From Candidatus Bathyarchaeota archaeon (lineage in GTDB: Archaea; Thermoproteota; Bathyarchaeia; Bathyarchaeales; UBA233), in assembly GCA_029907045.1 (NCBI GenBank), contig JARYMR010000095.1, positions 1-5,488 of the forward strand: 5,488 nucleotides of DNA, read 5' to 3'. Positions 1 through 5,336 of the stretch are shown here, piece by piece. The notes under the pieces are model-generated. The model ran no database searches and was not told where the DNA came from. It saw nothing but the letters and a program-made list of their open reading frames with translations. Each line of letters starts with the position of its first letter. The stretch's first letter is position 1. Position numbers and translations under genes: made by a program.

Positions 1-110
1 TGTGGAGTTTCCTTTAGGGCTATAATTATTTTTGCACGCGTTAAGCCACCTCTCGTACCTGCAATTAACCATCCAAGCAAGTACTTAAGGGAACGTGCGC
101 TAGCGGACAT
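1..110 (-). CDS. Winged helix-turn-helix transcriptional regulator, N-terminal part (runs off the left edge)
   Basis: The minus strand is open from the ATG at 110-108 to the window edge, giving 36 full codons and no stop. The residues include GWLIAGTRGGLTRAKI followed by IIALKETP. This matches the first helix and start of the HTH in archaeal ArsR-like winged-helix regulators, which usually open with a (L)WLIAGTRGG-x-TRA-x-II-x-LK-x-x-P pattern; I recognise it from memory of the family. A strong Shine-Dalgarno GGAG lies at 122-119, 8 bases before the ATG, and an in-frame TAA further upstream rules out a longer start. The recognition helix and any C-terminal domain are outside the window, so the ligand and target genes cannot be told. 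Such proteins bind DNA in the cytoplasm, and some carry membrane segments at the C terminus. A plus-strand frame open over 1-150 is the shadow of this gene. Confidence 0.8.
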   Translation of the reverse strand, partial: MSASARSLKYLLGWLIAGTRGGLTRAKIIIALKETP

Positions 111-150
111 CGGTATGACTCCAGATTTAGCTAAACTTATTTTGACTTAG

Positions 151-160
151 CAATAAAAAT
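151..160 (-). promoter_or_regulatory. Possible TATA box of the HTH regulator
   Basis: On the minus strand this reads ATTTTTATTG. Its centre is about 46 bases before the ATG, so a transcript starting about 25 bases downstream would have a leader near 20 bases, enough to hold the GGAG at 122-119. The match to the archaeal consensus is weak and the surroundings are AT-rich. Confidence 0.3.
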
Positions 161-218
161 GTGTCTTCCAAAATTATCAAGGATTAGGGTCAAATTTGGG
201 TTTAATTTTGAAAAACTC

Positions 219-243
219 TTTAGTGATCCATTAAGCCACTAAA
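219..243. repeat. 7-bp perfect inverted repeat with 11-base spacer
   Basis: TTTAGTG at 219-225 is the exact reverse complement of CACTAAA at 237-243. It lies between the minus-strand regulator and the plus-strand ORF that begins at 248. It could be a regulator operator, a small hairpin, or chance in AT-rich DNA. The 9-mer TTAAGCCAC inside it (231-239) also occurs at 41-49, within the regulator gene. Confidence 0.35.
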
Positions 244-247
244 TTGA

Positions 248-586
248 ATGGTTGGTGGAGGCAAATTTTCAAATTCTCCTCTCCTTTCTCCCTATTTTCT
301 AATCCTCCCCAACCAATGCACTTTTGATCTGGAAAGCAAACTTTACGATTGGCCTCCTCCTGATCGAGTACCTCGAATCTCTCAGCCAATTGATCATATA
401 AGGCTTGACGGCATTTTTGTAATACCGGAGTTTCCGTTCTATTTAATCATCATGCTACTTTTAAGTGTTATAGCGGCTATTGTAATTGTTTTCAAAAGTC
501 GTTTCAGAACATATTGGTATACAAGTTGCGTCAAAAGCGGCAAAACACACATTTGTTCCACATGTGTTCCAATCTTGTTTTTCTGA
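248..586 (+). pseudogene. Probable remnant of a surface protein with a PEF-type C-terminal anchor
   Basis: This 112-codon ORF holds IPEFP at residues 59-63, then an uncharged hydrophobic stretch at about 64-82 (YLIIMLLLSVIAAIVIVF) and a basic cluster KSRFR at 83-87. That order, PEF then membrane helix then basic residues, is the C-terminal sorting signal of many archaeal exported proteins (PEF-CTERM and similar, processed by archaeosortases). Two things argue against an intact gene. There is no signal peptide or ectodomain ahead of the anchor, only about 58 residues of low character with an in-frame TGA just before the ATG. Also, 25 residues follow the basic cluster, where such proteins normally stop within a few residues. 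I infer the 3' end of a decayed surface-protein gene that has lost its front and its original stop. A short intact membrane protein is the alternative. The opposite strand is also partly open here but shows no recognisable motif. Confidence 0.45.
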
Positions 587-880
587 GAAACATCTGCTAT
601 TCTTGAAGAACTTTGAAGCCGAAATCATTAACCAGCACATTTGCATTAGATTAAAATAAACAATTCCAGGCATGTTTCCTCCGCTAGGACCAAAGCAACG
701 TAAAGAACTATGCTGTTGCCTTCGCTATTCTGAGAAAATTCGTTTCTTCGAGATTGGCCTGCATTTGCTGTTTCTACTTTTCCAGTTGCAGTGAATTCAG
801 TTGCCCTTTCTTATAGCATTTTAGAAAATCCTTTTTCCTGCAAAATCCTTAATAGTTTTTTATTCCGTTTACTCTTTCAA
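587..880. other. Gap without a confident gene; weak coding traces on the minus strand
   Basis: No ORF with a credible start fills this 294-base stretch. On the minus strand one frame runs from the TGA at 879-877 to the TAA at 648-646 with a single in-frame TAA at 813-811. Its upper part contains RNKKLLRILQEKGFSKML and its lower part contains GNSIVLYVALVLAEE. Both look protein-like, but I cannot name a family and there is no start codon with a Shine-Dalgarno. On the plus strand a 40-codon ORF (672-794) is rich in Cys, Leu and Phe and looks spurious. The stretch may be a decayed gene or plain intergenic DNA before the tRNA. Confidence 0.3.
857..864 (+). promoter_or_regulatory. Possible TATA box of the tRNA-Ala gene
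   Basis: The AT-only run TTTTTATT is centred about 23 bases before the first base of the mature tRNA. That is the spacing expected if transcription starts at or just before the tRNA 5' end. The sequence is a poor match to the archaeal TATA consensus, so position is the main support. Confidence 0.3.
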
Positions 881-882
881 AA

Positions 883-960
883 GGGCCGGTAGATCAGCCT
901 GGAATGATCGCCACGTTGGCATCGTGGAGGCCGCGGGTTCGAATCCCGCCCGGTCCACCA
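883..960 (+). tRNA. tRNA-Ala (anticodon GGC), CCA encoded
   Basis: The full cloverleaf can be folded by eye. The acceptor stem is 883-889 with 950-956, seven pairs including G3:U70 (885 with 954), the identity mark read by alanyl-tRNA synthetase. The D stem is GATC 892-895 with GATC 906-909. The anticodon stem is CCACG 911-915 with CGTGG 923-927 around the loop TTGGCAT, placing anticodon GGC at 918-920, which reads GCC and GCU codons. The T stem is GCGGG 933-937 with CCCGC 945-949 around the loop TTCGAAT. The discriminator base is A957 and the CCA end is encoded at 958-960. There is no intron in the usual site after base 37. The gene points toward the glutamine synthetase gene, whose stop codon is only 20 bases away. 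Confidence 0.97.
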
Positions 961-966
961 TTGTAG

Positions 967-980
967 TTAGTTTTAATTGT
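967..980 (+). terminator. Possible T-rich terminator of the tRNA gene
   Basis: Directly after the CCA the plus strand is T-rich, with TTTT at 971-974 and more T just beyond. Archaeal polymerase stops at such T runs without needing a hairpin. The stretch also separates the tRNA from the convergent glutamine synthetase gene. No hairpin is visible. Confidence 0.35.
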
Positions 981-2399
981 TTAGCCTTGGTGTAGGTATT
1001 GTTTGAGTAGATTTTCGATTTTTTCTGGCTTATCTGCTAGGTTTTTCCATAAATCTTTGTCTTTGTAAGCTTTCAGTTTGTCTATGGTTTTGTTAATTAA
1101 AATTTTGGGGAAAACATTGTCTGCCTCGTAGAATTTTCTGTCTTTTCTTAGGTTTTTTGCAGATTCGTTGCAGGAGCGGGGCAGATTTTTGAGCCTTTTC
1201 CGCCTAGCAGTTTCTTCCACATGCAAATTTTCAGCTATCTGTATAGCTTCTTTTGGGTTTTCGAAGCCGTATTTTGCTGCAATGGCTAGTCCGGCGAATA
1301 GTAGGTAGGGGTTTGCCAGTGGGTCTGGTCCTCTATATTCGAAGGTTTCTCTGCAATTGTTCATTTCCTCTGTTTTCTTTTTGAAGCTCCACCATAGGGG
1401 TATACGTATTAATGCTAGGCGGTTTCTATAGCTCCAGCAAATATGCGTTGGTGATTCTTTTCTTGCGATAAATCGGAAGTAGGATGCTGGTGTTGGATTT
1501 CCAAAAGCTGTTAGGCTTGAAGCGAACCTTAGTATTCCACCAATCATTTTGAGGGTTTCTGTGCTTAAGGTTCCATTTGGATTTGCGGTTATGTTTTTGC
1601 CATTTTTTAACCCGCAGAGGTGAATGTGCATGCCGTTTCCAGCGTGTTCCAGAAGGATTTTTGGGCTGAAGGAAGCGGAAACGCCATGTCTTGCACAAAT
1701 GTTTCGAATTACCCACTTTGCAATGGCGATTGTTTCAGCCATTTCCACCAAATTCTGTGGCATAAGTTCTATTTCATGCTGTTCCATAAGCGTGCCATCT
1801 TTAGTTAATATTCTTCCCACTTCGCTGTGCCCATATTTTATGGCAATGCCAATATCAGTCAAAACAGCCAAAACTTCATTTCTTAAATTTTCAAATTCTG
1901 TTAAAGGGGTGGATTCATGATAATTTTTGTCCTGTACGCTTAGAAAGAGCGTTTCAGTTTTTTGCTTTGAAATTATGTAAAATTCAAGCTCAGCTAAAGC
2001 TTTTAACATAACCCATGTTGAAGAGCGCAGTTTTTCTTCAGCCCTAACCAGGACGCTTTTTGGAGAAATCTCCAACAATTTGCCATTTTCATCCAAGTAA
2101 TCGCATAAGATGTTTAGTGTTGAAATCTGCGAAAAGGGATTAATGAACGTCCTATTTAACTGTGGCTGTATGTAAATGTCGCTTTTTCCAGGTTCGATGA
2201 AAGAGAACAAGCTTGAACCGTCAACCCTTTCACCAAATTCTAAAATTTCATAAACCCTGCGCTTGTCGTTGGCTGAAAAGCTTAAAGTTTTAAGCCTCCC
2301 ATCTTCTGGAATATGACATAGATTTAGGATTTTTATGCCTCTTTCAGAAATAAAATTGACTATTTCTTCCTTTTCGGTGAAATTCAGCATTCCTTGCAT
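981..2399 (-). CDS. Glutamine synthetase family protein (divergent, catalytic residues intact)
   Basis: The family joins ammonia, or an amine in some members, to the gamma-carboxyl of glutamate using ATP in the cytoplasm. The protein is 472 residues, the normal size for the 12-subunit type. An N-terminal beta-grasp domain covers about 15-95, with the latch DGSS at 60-63. The catalytic domain has the metal pair E137 and E139 (AELEF), E193 (HSEV), E209 (EQHEI), H258 (GNGMHIH), R309 (ASYFRF), E315 (KESP), the SYRNRLALIRIP arginines at 325-332, and E354 and R356 (EYRGPDPLANPY). All expected active-site positions are present. E193 and E209 are about eight residues further apart than usual, so a short insertion sits between these metal ligands. 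No NLYDLP-type adenylylation site is seen. The HSEV...EQHEIE arrangement and the tail KLKAYKDKDL remind me of glutamine synthetases from Bacteroidetes. True glutamine synthesis rather than another gamma-glutamyl ligation is likely but unproven. The start is fixed by GGAG at 2410-2407, seven bases before the ATG. Confidence 0.9.
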   Translation of the reverse strand: MQGMLNFTEKEEIVNFISERGIKILNLCHIPEDGRLKTLSFSANDKRRVYEILEFGERVDGSSLFSFIEPGKSDIYIQPQLNRTFINPFSQISTLNILCDYLDENGKLLEISPKSVLVRAEEKLRSSTWVMLKALAELEFYIISKQKTETLFLSVQDKNYHESTPLTEFENLRNEVLAVLTDIGIAIKYGHSEVGRILTKDGTLMEQHEIELMPQNLVEMAETIAIAKWVIRNICARHGVSASFSPKILLEHAGNGMHIHLCGLKNGKNITANPNGTLSTETLKMIGGILRFASSLTAFGNPTPASYFRFIARKESPTHICWSYRNRLALIRIPLWWSFKKKTEEMNNCRETFEYRGPDPLANPYLLFAGLAIAAKYGFENPKEAIQIAENLHVEETARRKRLKNLPRSCNESAKNLRKDRKFYEADNVFPKILINKTIDKLKAYKDKDLWKNLADKPEKIENLLKQYLHQG

Positions 2400-2446
2400 G
2401 GATAATCTCCTTTGTGGTAGGCGTGTTTTTACTCATTTCAGAACAG

Positions 2447-2455
2447 ATATTTTAA
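2447..2455 (-). promoter_or_regulatory. Likely TATA box of the glutamine synthetase gene
   Basis: On the minus strand this reads TTAAAATAT, preceded by the purine-rich GAGAG that could serve as the TFB site. A start 25 bases downstream would fall near 2426 and give a leader of about 27 bases containing the GGAG ribosome site. Confidence 0.45.
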
Positions 2456-2533
2456 CTCTCTGTAATAGTTTTAATTTTCAATAAGTATGGATATGTCTTC
2501 ATGTGGATAAGTTTTAAGGATTCGCTATGCTTA

Positions 2534-2541
2534 TTTATAAA
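2534..2541 (+). promoter_or_regulatory. TATA box of the coiled-coil protein gene
   Basis: TTTATAAA is close to the archaeal consensus. Transcription would start near 2563, giving a leader of about 16 bases that contains the purine-rich AGGTAGGAAAG ahead of the ATG at 2579. The box lies about 80 bases from the glutamine synthetase TATA box, so the two genes are transcribed divergently from one control region. Confidence 0.55.
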
Positions 2542-2578
2542 GAAAGGCATTAATATGTCAGAGGAAAGGTAGGAAAGT

Positions 2579-3136
2579 ATGTCCAAAAAAGCCCCATCGA
2601 AAGACGAGGCTTTCGAAGCCCTAGACTTCATAGTCAATGTCTTAAAAGAACATGAGAAGGACTTAGACAGGCTAATAAACGAGTTGGGAAACATAACCGA
2701 AAGGTTGGGTGATGCGGGCGAATTAAGTGGTAAAATAGAGAAAGTTGAAGAGAGGTTGACGGCATTACAGAATGAAATAACGGGTTTAATAACTTACTTA
2801 TCAACCTCCCGCGAAGTTTCCACAACGACATTACCACCACCAGCAACAGAACAAAAACCAGAAACATTACAAGTTAGGGAAGTGCGGGGACCACCAGTAA
2901 TCTTGCGTTGCAAACAATGGGAAGATTTCCAAACCTTAGCCCACCAAGCCCAAACCTTATCATTCCTTTACCGAGAAGCCGAAAAAACCTTTCAAGTGGA
3001 CGCATTAAAAGATAACCAAATCATAACCTATAGCGGCGAACTTCCAAAACCTACGGCTTTACTGAAAACTTGGCTTTCAAAGCAACTGGATATTCCAGAA
3101 AAAAAGATTTTGGAAGGAATTTTGGCTATAGGCTAA
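2579..3136 (+). CDS. Coiled-coil protein of unknown function
   Basis: I cannot assign this 185-residue protein to a named family. It has three parts. Residues about 8-75 are strongly helical, charged and heptad-like (LKEHEKDLDRLINELGNI, then KIEKVEERLTALQNEITGLI), which suggests a coiled coil and self-association. Residues about 76-103 are a flexible linker rich in Thr, Pro and Glu. Residues about 104-185 form a compact C-terminal region containing the Trp/Phe-rich QWEDFQTLAHQAQTLSFLY. No signal peptide, membrane helix or catalytic motif is seen, so it is probably cytoplasmic. The start is supported by a good TATA box at 2534-2541, a purine-rich ribosome site and an in-frame TAG just upstream. 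It is divergent from glutamine synthetase and followed by small unrecognised ORFs. I take it as a real, probably lineage-restricted gene with a structural or scaffold-like role; that role is inference only. Confidence 0.8.
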   Translation: MSKKAPSKDEAFEALDFIVNVLKEHEKDLDRLINELGNITERLGDAGELSGKIEKVEERLTALQNEITGLITYLSTSREVSTTTLPPPATEQKPETLQVREVRGPPVILRCKQWEDFQTLAHQAQTLSFLYREAEKTFQVDALKDNQIITYSGELPKPTALLKTWLSKQLDIPEKKILEGILAIG

Positions 3137-3143
3137 AAACATA

Positions 3144-3169
3144 TTTAATGTTTGTATATTCGTTTTATT
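3144..3169 (+). terminator. Possible T-rich terminator after the coiled-coil gene
   Basis: Several T-rich clusters follow the stop codon within 35 bases (TTTAATGTTTG, then CGTTTTATT). This resembles hairpin-free archaeal termination. It lies just before a new TATA box, which fits the end of one transcript and the start of another. Confidence 0.3.
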
Positions 3170-3177
3170 CAGTAATG

Positions 3178-3186
3178 CTTTTATAG
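3178..3186 (+). promoter_or_regulatory. TATA box for the small ORF pair (leaderless promoter)
   Basis: CTTTTATAG is centred 28-29 bases before the ATG at 3211. The expected start, about 25 bases downstream, falls at or within a few bases of that ATG. This is the layout of a leaderless transcript, which agrees with the absence of a Shine-Dalgarno before 3211. Confidence 0.45.
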
Positions 3187-3210
3187 GCGTAAAGCGTCTT
3201 AAGTCTTACG

Positions 3211-3375
3211 ATGCAGTATGGAGGGCTGAGGTTGAAGGCTAAACCACCAGCAGCCAAGAATCGGGTTTTTCCGTTTTTCGAAGCCTTCTCCTTTCTCCTC
3301 GATGACGGAAATGGCTGCGTGCGGGTTAGCCAAAAAACAATGAAAGCCTTCCCTCAAAGTTTGCATGAAGAGTGA
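3211..3375 (+). CDS. Small hypothetical protein, 54 residues, probably leaderless
   Basis: The frame runs from ATG at 3211 to TGA at 3373-3375. The product has a basic first part (LRLKAKPPAAKNR), an aromatic stretch (VFPFFEAFSFLL), then DDGNGCVRVSQKTM. I recognise no family. There is no signal peptide and no clear membrane helix; the aromatic stretch is short. Support for coding is the TATA box at leaderless distance and a downstream ORF that starts five bases after its stop with a ribosome site overlapping that stop. Against it, the opposite strand is also open for about 50 codons here, and the length is within reach of chance. Confidence 0.4.
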   Translation: MQYGGLRLKAKPPAAKNRVFPFFEAFSFLLDDGNGCVRVSQKTMKAFPQSLHEE

Positions 3376-3380
3376 TGTGA

Positions 3381-3527
3381 ATGAGCGAGAAAGAACGATA
3401 CCTCCAGAAAATCAATGAAGAATTCGTGAAATTTGCAAGGATGATGGAGGAAATGCACTTTCTTAGATATGTGGTTAAAGACCTTAAAAACTTTAGAGAA
3501 ATGATAAAAATAAGAAAATACGATTAA
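3381..3527 (+). CDS. Small hypothetical protein, 48 residues, highly charged helix
   Basis: The ORF runs from ATG at 3381 to TAA at 3525-3527. The product is almost wholly charged and helix-forming (SEKERYLQKINEEF, then MMEEMHFLRYVVKDLKNF), with hydrophobic residues spaced as in an amphipathic or coiled-coil helix. The start lies five bases after the stop of the preceding small ORF. GTGAT at 3372-3376, complementary to the 3' end of archaeal 16S rRNA, overlaps that stop, so the two are probably translated in a coupled way. The protein could be a small partner for the coiled-coil protein upstream, but only proximity suggests this. Its composition is more protein-like than that of the preceding ORF. 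Confidence 0.5.
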   Translation: MSEKERYLQKINEEFVKFARMMEEMHFLRYVVKDLKNFREMIKIRKYD

Positions 3528-3530
3528 CTC

Positions 3531-3551
3531 ATTTAGATAAAATCCTTAAAT
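3531..3551 (+). promoter_or_regulatory. Possible promoter (TATA region) of cysS
   Basis: Two AT-rich candidates lie here, TTTAGATAAAAT and CCTTAAAT. Either would start transcription at about 3563-3574 and leave a short leader with the purine-rich GGAAAGG before the ATG at 3585. A third AT run at 3566-3575 is too close to the start codon to serve. The gene could also be read from the promoter before 3211. Confidence 0.3.
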
Positions 3552-3584
3552 CTTTCATCAGCGTCTTTTTAAAAAGGAAAGGTC

Positions 3585-5027
3585 ATGAAAGCCTCAGCTG
3601 AAAATTTGCATTTCTTCAACACTTTAACCCGTAAAAAGGAAAAGTTCACCCCTTTAGAGAAAGGAAAAGTTAAAATGTACACTTGTGGACCTACCGTTTA
3701 CGATTTTGCCCACATAGGGAACTTTAGAGCCTTCATTTTCGAAGACTTGCTTAGGAGATGGCTTGAATACCGCGGCTTCAAAGTAACGCAGGTAATGAAC
3801 CTTACAGATGTGGATGACAGAACCATCGAGGCTTCCCGAAAGCTTAAGATCCCACTTAACGAGCACACGGCACGTTTTATCCGAGCTTTTTTTGAAGACA
3901 TAACTACGCTAAACATTGAGAAAGCAGAGTATTATCCCAGAGCAACAGAGCACATTCCAGAAATGGTCGCATTAATTAAAAGGCTAATGGAGAAGGGCTA
4001 CGCCTACAAGGCTGAAGATGGCTCAATTTATTACGACATTTCAAAGTTTAAGGATTATGGGAAACTCTCAAAATTTAAAGTTGAAGAGCTTAAAGTAGGC
4101 GCTAGAGTGAAGGTGCAAGAGTATGATAAGGAAGAAGCCTGCGATTTCGCCTTGTGGAAGGCGTGGGATGAGGAGGACGGCGATGTTTTTTGGGAAACCG
4201 AACTTGGCAAAGGAAGACCTGGATGGCACATTGAATGCTCAACAATGGCGATGAAGTATTTAGGCGAAACAATAGACATTCACAGCGGCGGAGTTGACCT
4301 AATTTTTCCCCATCATGAAAACGAGATTGCCCAAAGCGAAGCCGCCACAGGCGAAAAGTTCGTGAATTATTGGCTTCACAATGAGCATTTGCTTGTTGAA
4401 GGAAAGCGTATGGCAAAAAGGTTTGGCAACTATTACACTTTGAGGGACTTAATTAAGATGGGCTATGACCCTAAGGCTGTTCGTTTTCTGCTCATGTCAA
4501 CCCATTATAGGCAACAGTTAAACTTCACCTTTGAAGGGCTAAAAGCAGCAAAAAGCGCTGTGGACCGCTTAATAAATTTTGTTTATAGGCTTTTGGATGC
4601 GGATGGAAAAGGCTGCGGAAAAAAGATAAAAGAACTTATGCGTAATGTAAGAAAGGATTTTGAAAAAGCCATGGATGACGACTTAAACATAGGCGTTGCA
4701 TTAGCTGCCTTGTTTAACTTTGTATCAGAAGTGAATAAGCTCTTGGATGATAACCTGCTTAGCAAGGATGAAGCGATGAAAGTCTACAATTTAATGATGA
4801 AGTTCGACAAAGTTTTAGGAGTCATAGGCGAAATTAAGAAAGAAGAAAAACTCTCAAAAGAAGCTGAAGAGCTCATCCACAAAAGGGAAGAAGCAAGAAA
4901 AGCAAAAGACTGGCAAACCGCAGACAAAATCCGCCAACAGCTTAGAGCCATGGGCATAATAATTGAGGACACACCTCAAGGCGTAAAATGGAGAATCGAA
5001 AAACGTAAAAATTGGCAAGGCTTATAA
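3585..5027 (+). CDS. cysS: Cysteinyl-tRNA synthetase (class I)
   Basis: This cytoplasmic enzyme activates cysteine with ATP and loads it onto tRNA-Cys. The 480-residue product is a little longer than the E. coli enzyme (461). The class I signature HIGN is at 43-46 and CGPTVYD at 34-40. The zinc site that selects cysteine is complete: C34, C218 (GWHIEC), H243 and E247 (FPHHENE). The LTDVDD element is at 73-78. The KMSKS loop reads RMAKR at 275-279 and keeps the key second lysine, K278. The DALR-type anticodon-binding region begins around MDDDLNIGVALAALFNF, and the C-terminal DWQTADKIRQQLRAMGI element closes the protein. The ATG at 3585 suits the family, because residues 12-30 (NTLTRKKEKF and on) match the usual N terminus; GGAAAGG lies just upstream. 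Its presence implies direct Cys-tRNA formation rather than sole reliance on the SepRS/SepCysS route. Confidence 0.97.
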   Translation: MKASAENLHFFNTLTRKKEKFTPLEKGKVKMYTCGPTVYDFAHIGNFRAFIFEDLLRRWLEYRGFKVTQVMNLTDVDDRTIEASRKLKIPLNEHTARFIRAFFEDITTLNIEKAEYYPRATEHIPEMVALIKRLMEKGYAYKAEDGSIYYDISKFKDYGKLSKFKVEELKVGARVKVQEYDKEEACDFALWKAWDEEDGDVFWETELGKGRPGWHIECSTMAMKYLGETIDIHSGGVDLIFPHHENEIAQSEAATGEKFVNYWLHNEHLLVEGKRMAKRFGNYYTLRDLIKMGYDPKAVRFLLMSTHYRQQLNFTFEGLKAAKSAVDRLINFVYRLLDADGKGCGKKIKELMRNVRKDFEKAMDDDLNIGVALAALFNFVSEVNKLLDDNLLSKDEAMKVYNLMMKFDKVLGVIGEIKKEEKLSKEAEELIHKREEARKAKDWQTADKIRQQLRAMGIIIEDTPQGVKWRIEKRKNWQGL

Positions 5028-5067
5028 GGAGTAAACGCTTCCTTAGGCGAGTAAAGCTGGTTCAAAA

Positions 5068-5310
5068 ATGAGAGGACAAGGAGCCATCATATTCATCGTA
5101 GTTTTCTTGATTTTGCTATTAGTAACGTTAGCTGTTCCAAGTATTCCGCCGGGAGAAACGCTTTATGCACTTTTAGGACTCCCAACAACAGACTATCCAG
5201 TTTTGGGGGTTTCAGCCACAATTTTGGTAATAGCAATTTTTAACGGAGCCATCTACGGCGTCATCGCATGGCTAATATTCACCTTCGGCAAAAAACTAAA
5301 GTCAACATAA
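5068..5310 (+). CDS. Small membrane protein with two transmembrane helices
   Basis: The product has 80 residues and no recognised family. Two hydrophobic segments are plain: about 6-24 (AIIFIVVFLILLLVTLAV) and about 46-73 (LGVSATILVIAIFNGAIYG, then VIAWLIFTFG). They are joined by a Pro/Gly-rich loop with PSIPPGE, and the protein ends in a basic tail KKLKST. The tail suggests that both ends face the cytoplasm and the loop is outside. The ATG is 40 bases after the cysS stop on the same strand, and an in-frame TAG at 5044-5046 prevents a longer start. No clear Shine-Dalgarno precedes it, so expression may depend on cysS readthrough. Nothing in its sequence ties it to cysteine or tRNA. Confidence 0.75.
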   Translation: MRGQGAIIFIVVFLILLLVTLAVPSIPPGETLYALLGLPTTDYPVLGVSATILVIAIFNGAIYGVIAWLIFTFGKKLKST

Positions 5311-5336
5311 AGTTTCTCTATACTTTTGGCGTAAAA
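5311..5336. other. Short convergent intergenic gap
   Basis: These 26 bases separate the stop of the membrane protein from the stop of the minus-strand ORF. They hold T-rich runs on the plus strand (TTTCTC and CTTTT) and a short TTTTAC on the minus strand, which might end both transcripts. No hairpin is evident. Confidence 0.25.

Noticed and set aside
1..150. A plus-strand frame open from the left edge to TAG at 148-150, which looked like the tail of a gene.
   Set aside because: The minus strand here encodes the recognisable GTRGG-x-TRA start of an archaeal HTH regulator with a good ribosome site, so the plus frame is its shadow.
236..450. A minus-strand frame of about 70 codons opposite the anchor ORF, with residues such as QALYDQLAERFEVLDQEEAN.
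   Set aside because: It has no start codon with a ribosome site and no family motif; the plus strand carries the specific IPEFP plus membrane-helix pattern.
486..659. A plus-strand +1 frame open past the anchor segment, considered as a frameshifted continuation.
   Set aside because: No start or recognisable motif, and surface-anchor proteins end at this point, so a continuation is not expected.
883..960. The tRNA gene as an integration site for a mobile element.
   Set aside because: No second copy of the tRNA 3' end, integrase or element genes occur in the window; the 3' flank is the glutamine synthetase gene.
2555..2581. An ATG in frame with the coiled-coil gene, separated from it by a TAG codon, which could suggest stop readthrough or pyrrolysine.
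   Set aside because: The TATA box at 2534-2541 predicts a transcript start near 2563, after this ATG, and the ATG at 2579 has its own purine-rich ribosome site.
3204..3365. A minus-strand ORF of about 50 codons opposite the 54-codon small ORF.
   Set aside because: No ribosome site or promoter was seen for it, whereas the plus-strand ORF has a TATA box at the right distance; some doubt remains.
5024..5043. A possible small hairpin (AAGGA with TCCTT) after the cysS stop, considered as a terminator or attenuator.
   Set aside because: The stem is only five base pairs with no T run following, too weak to call.
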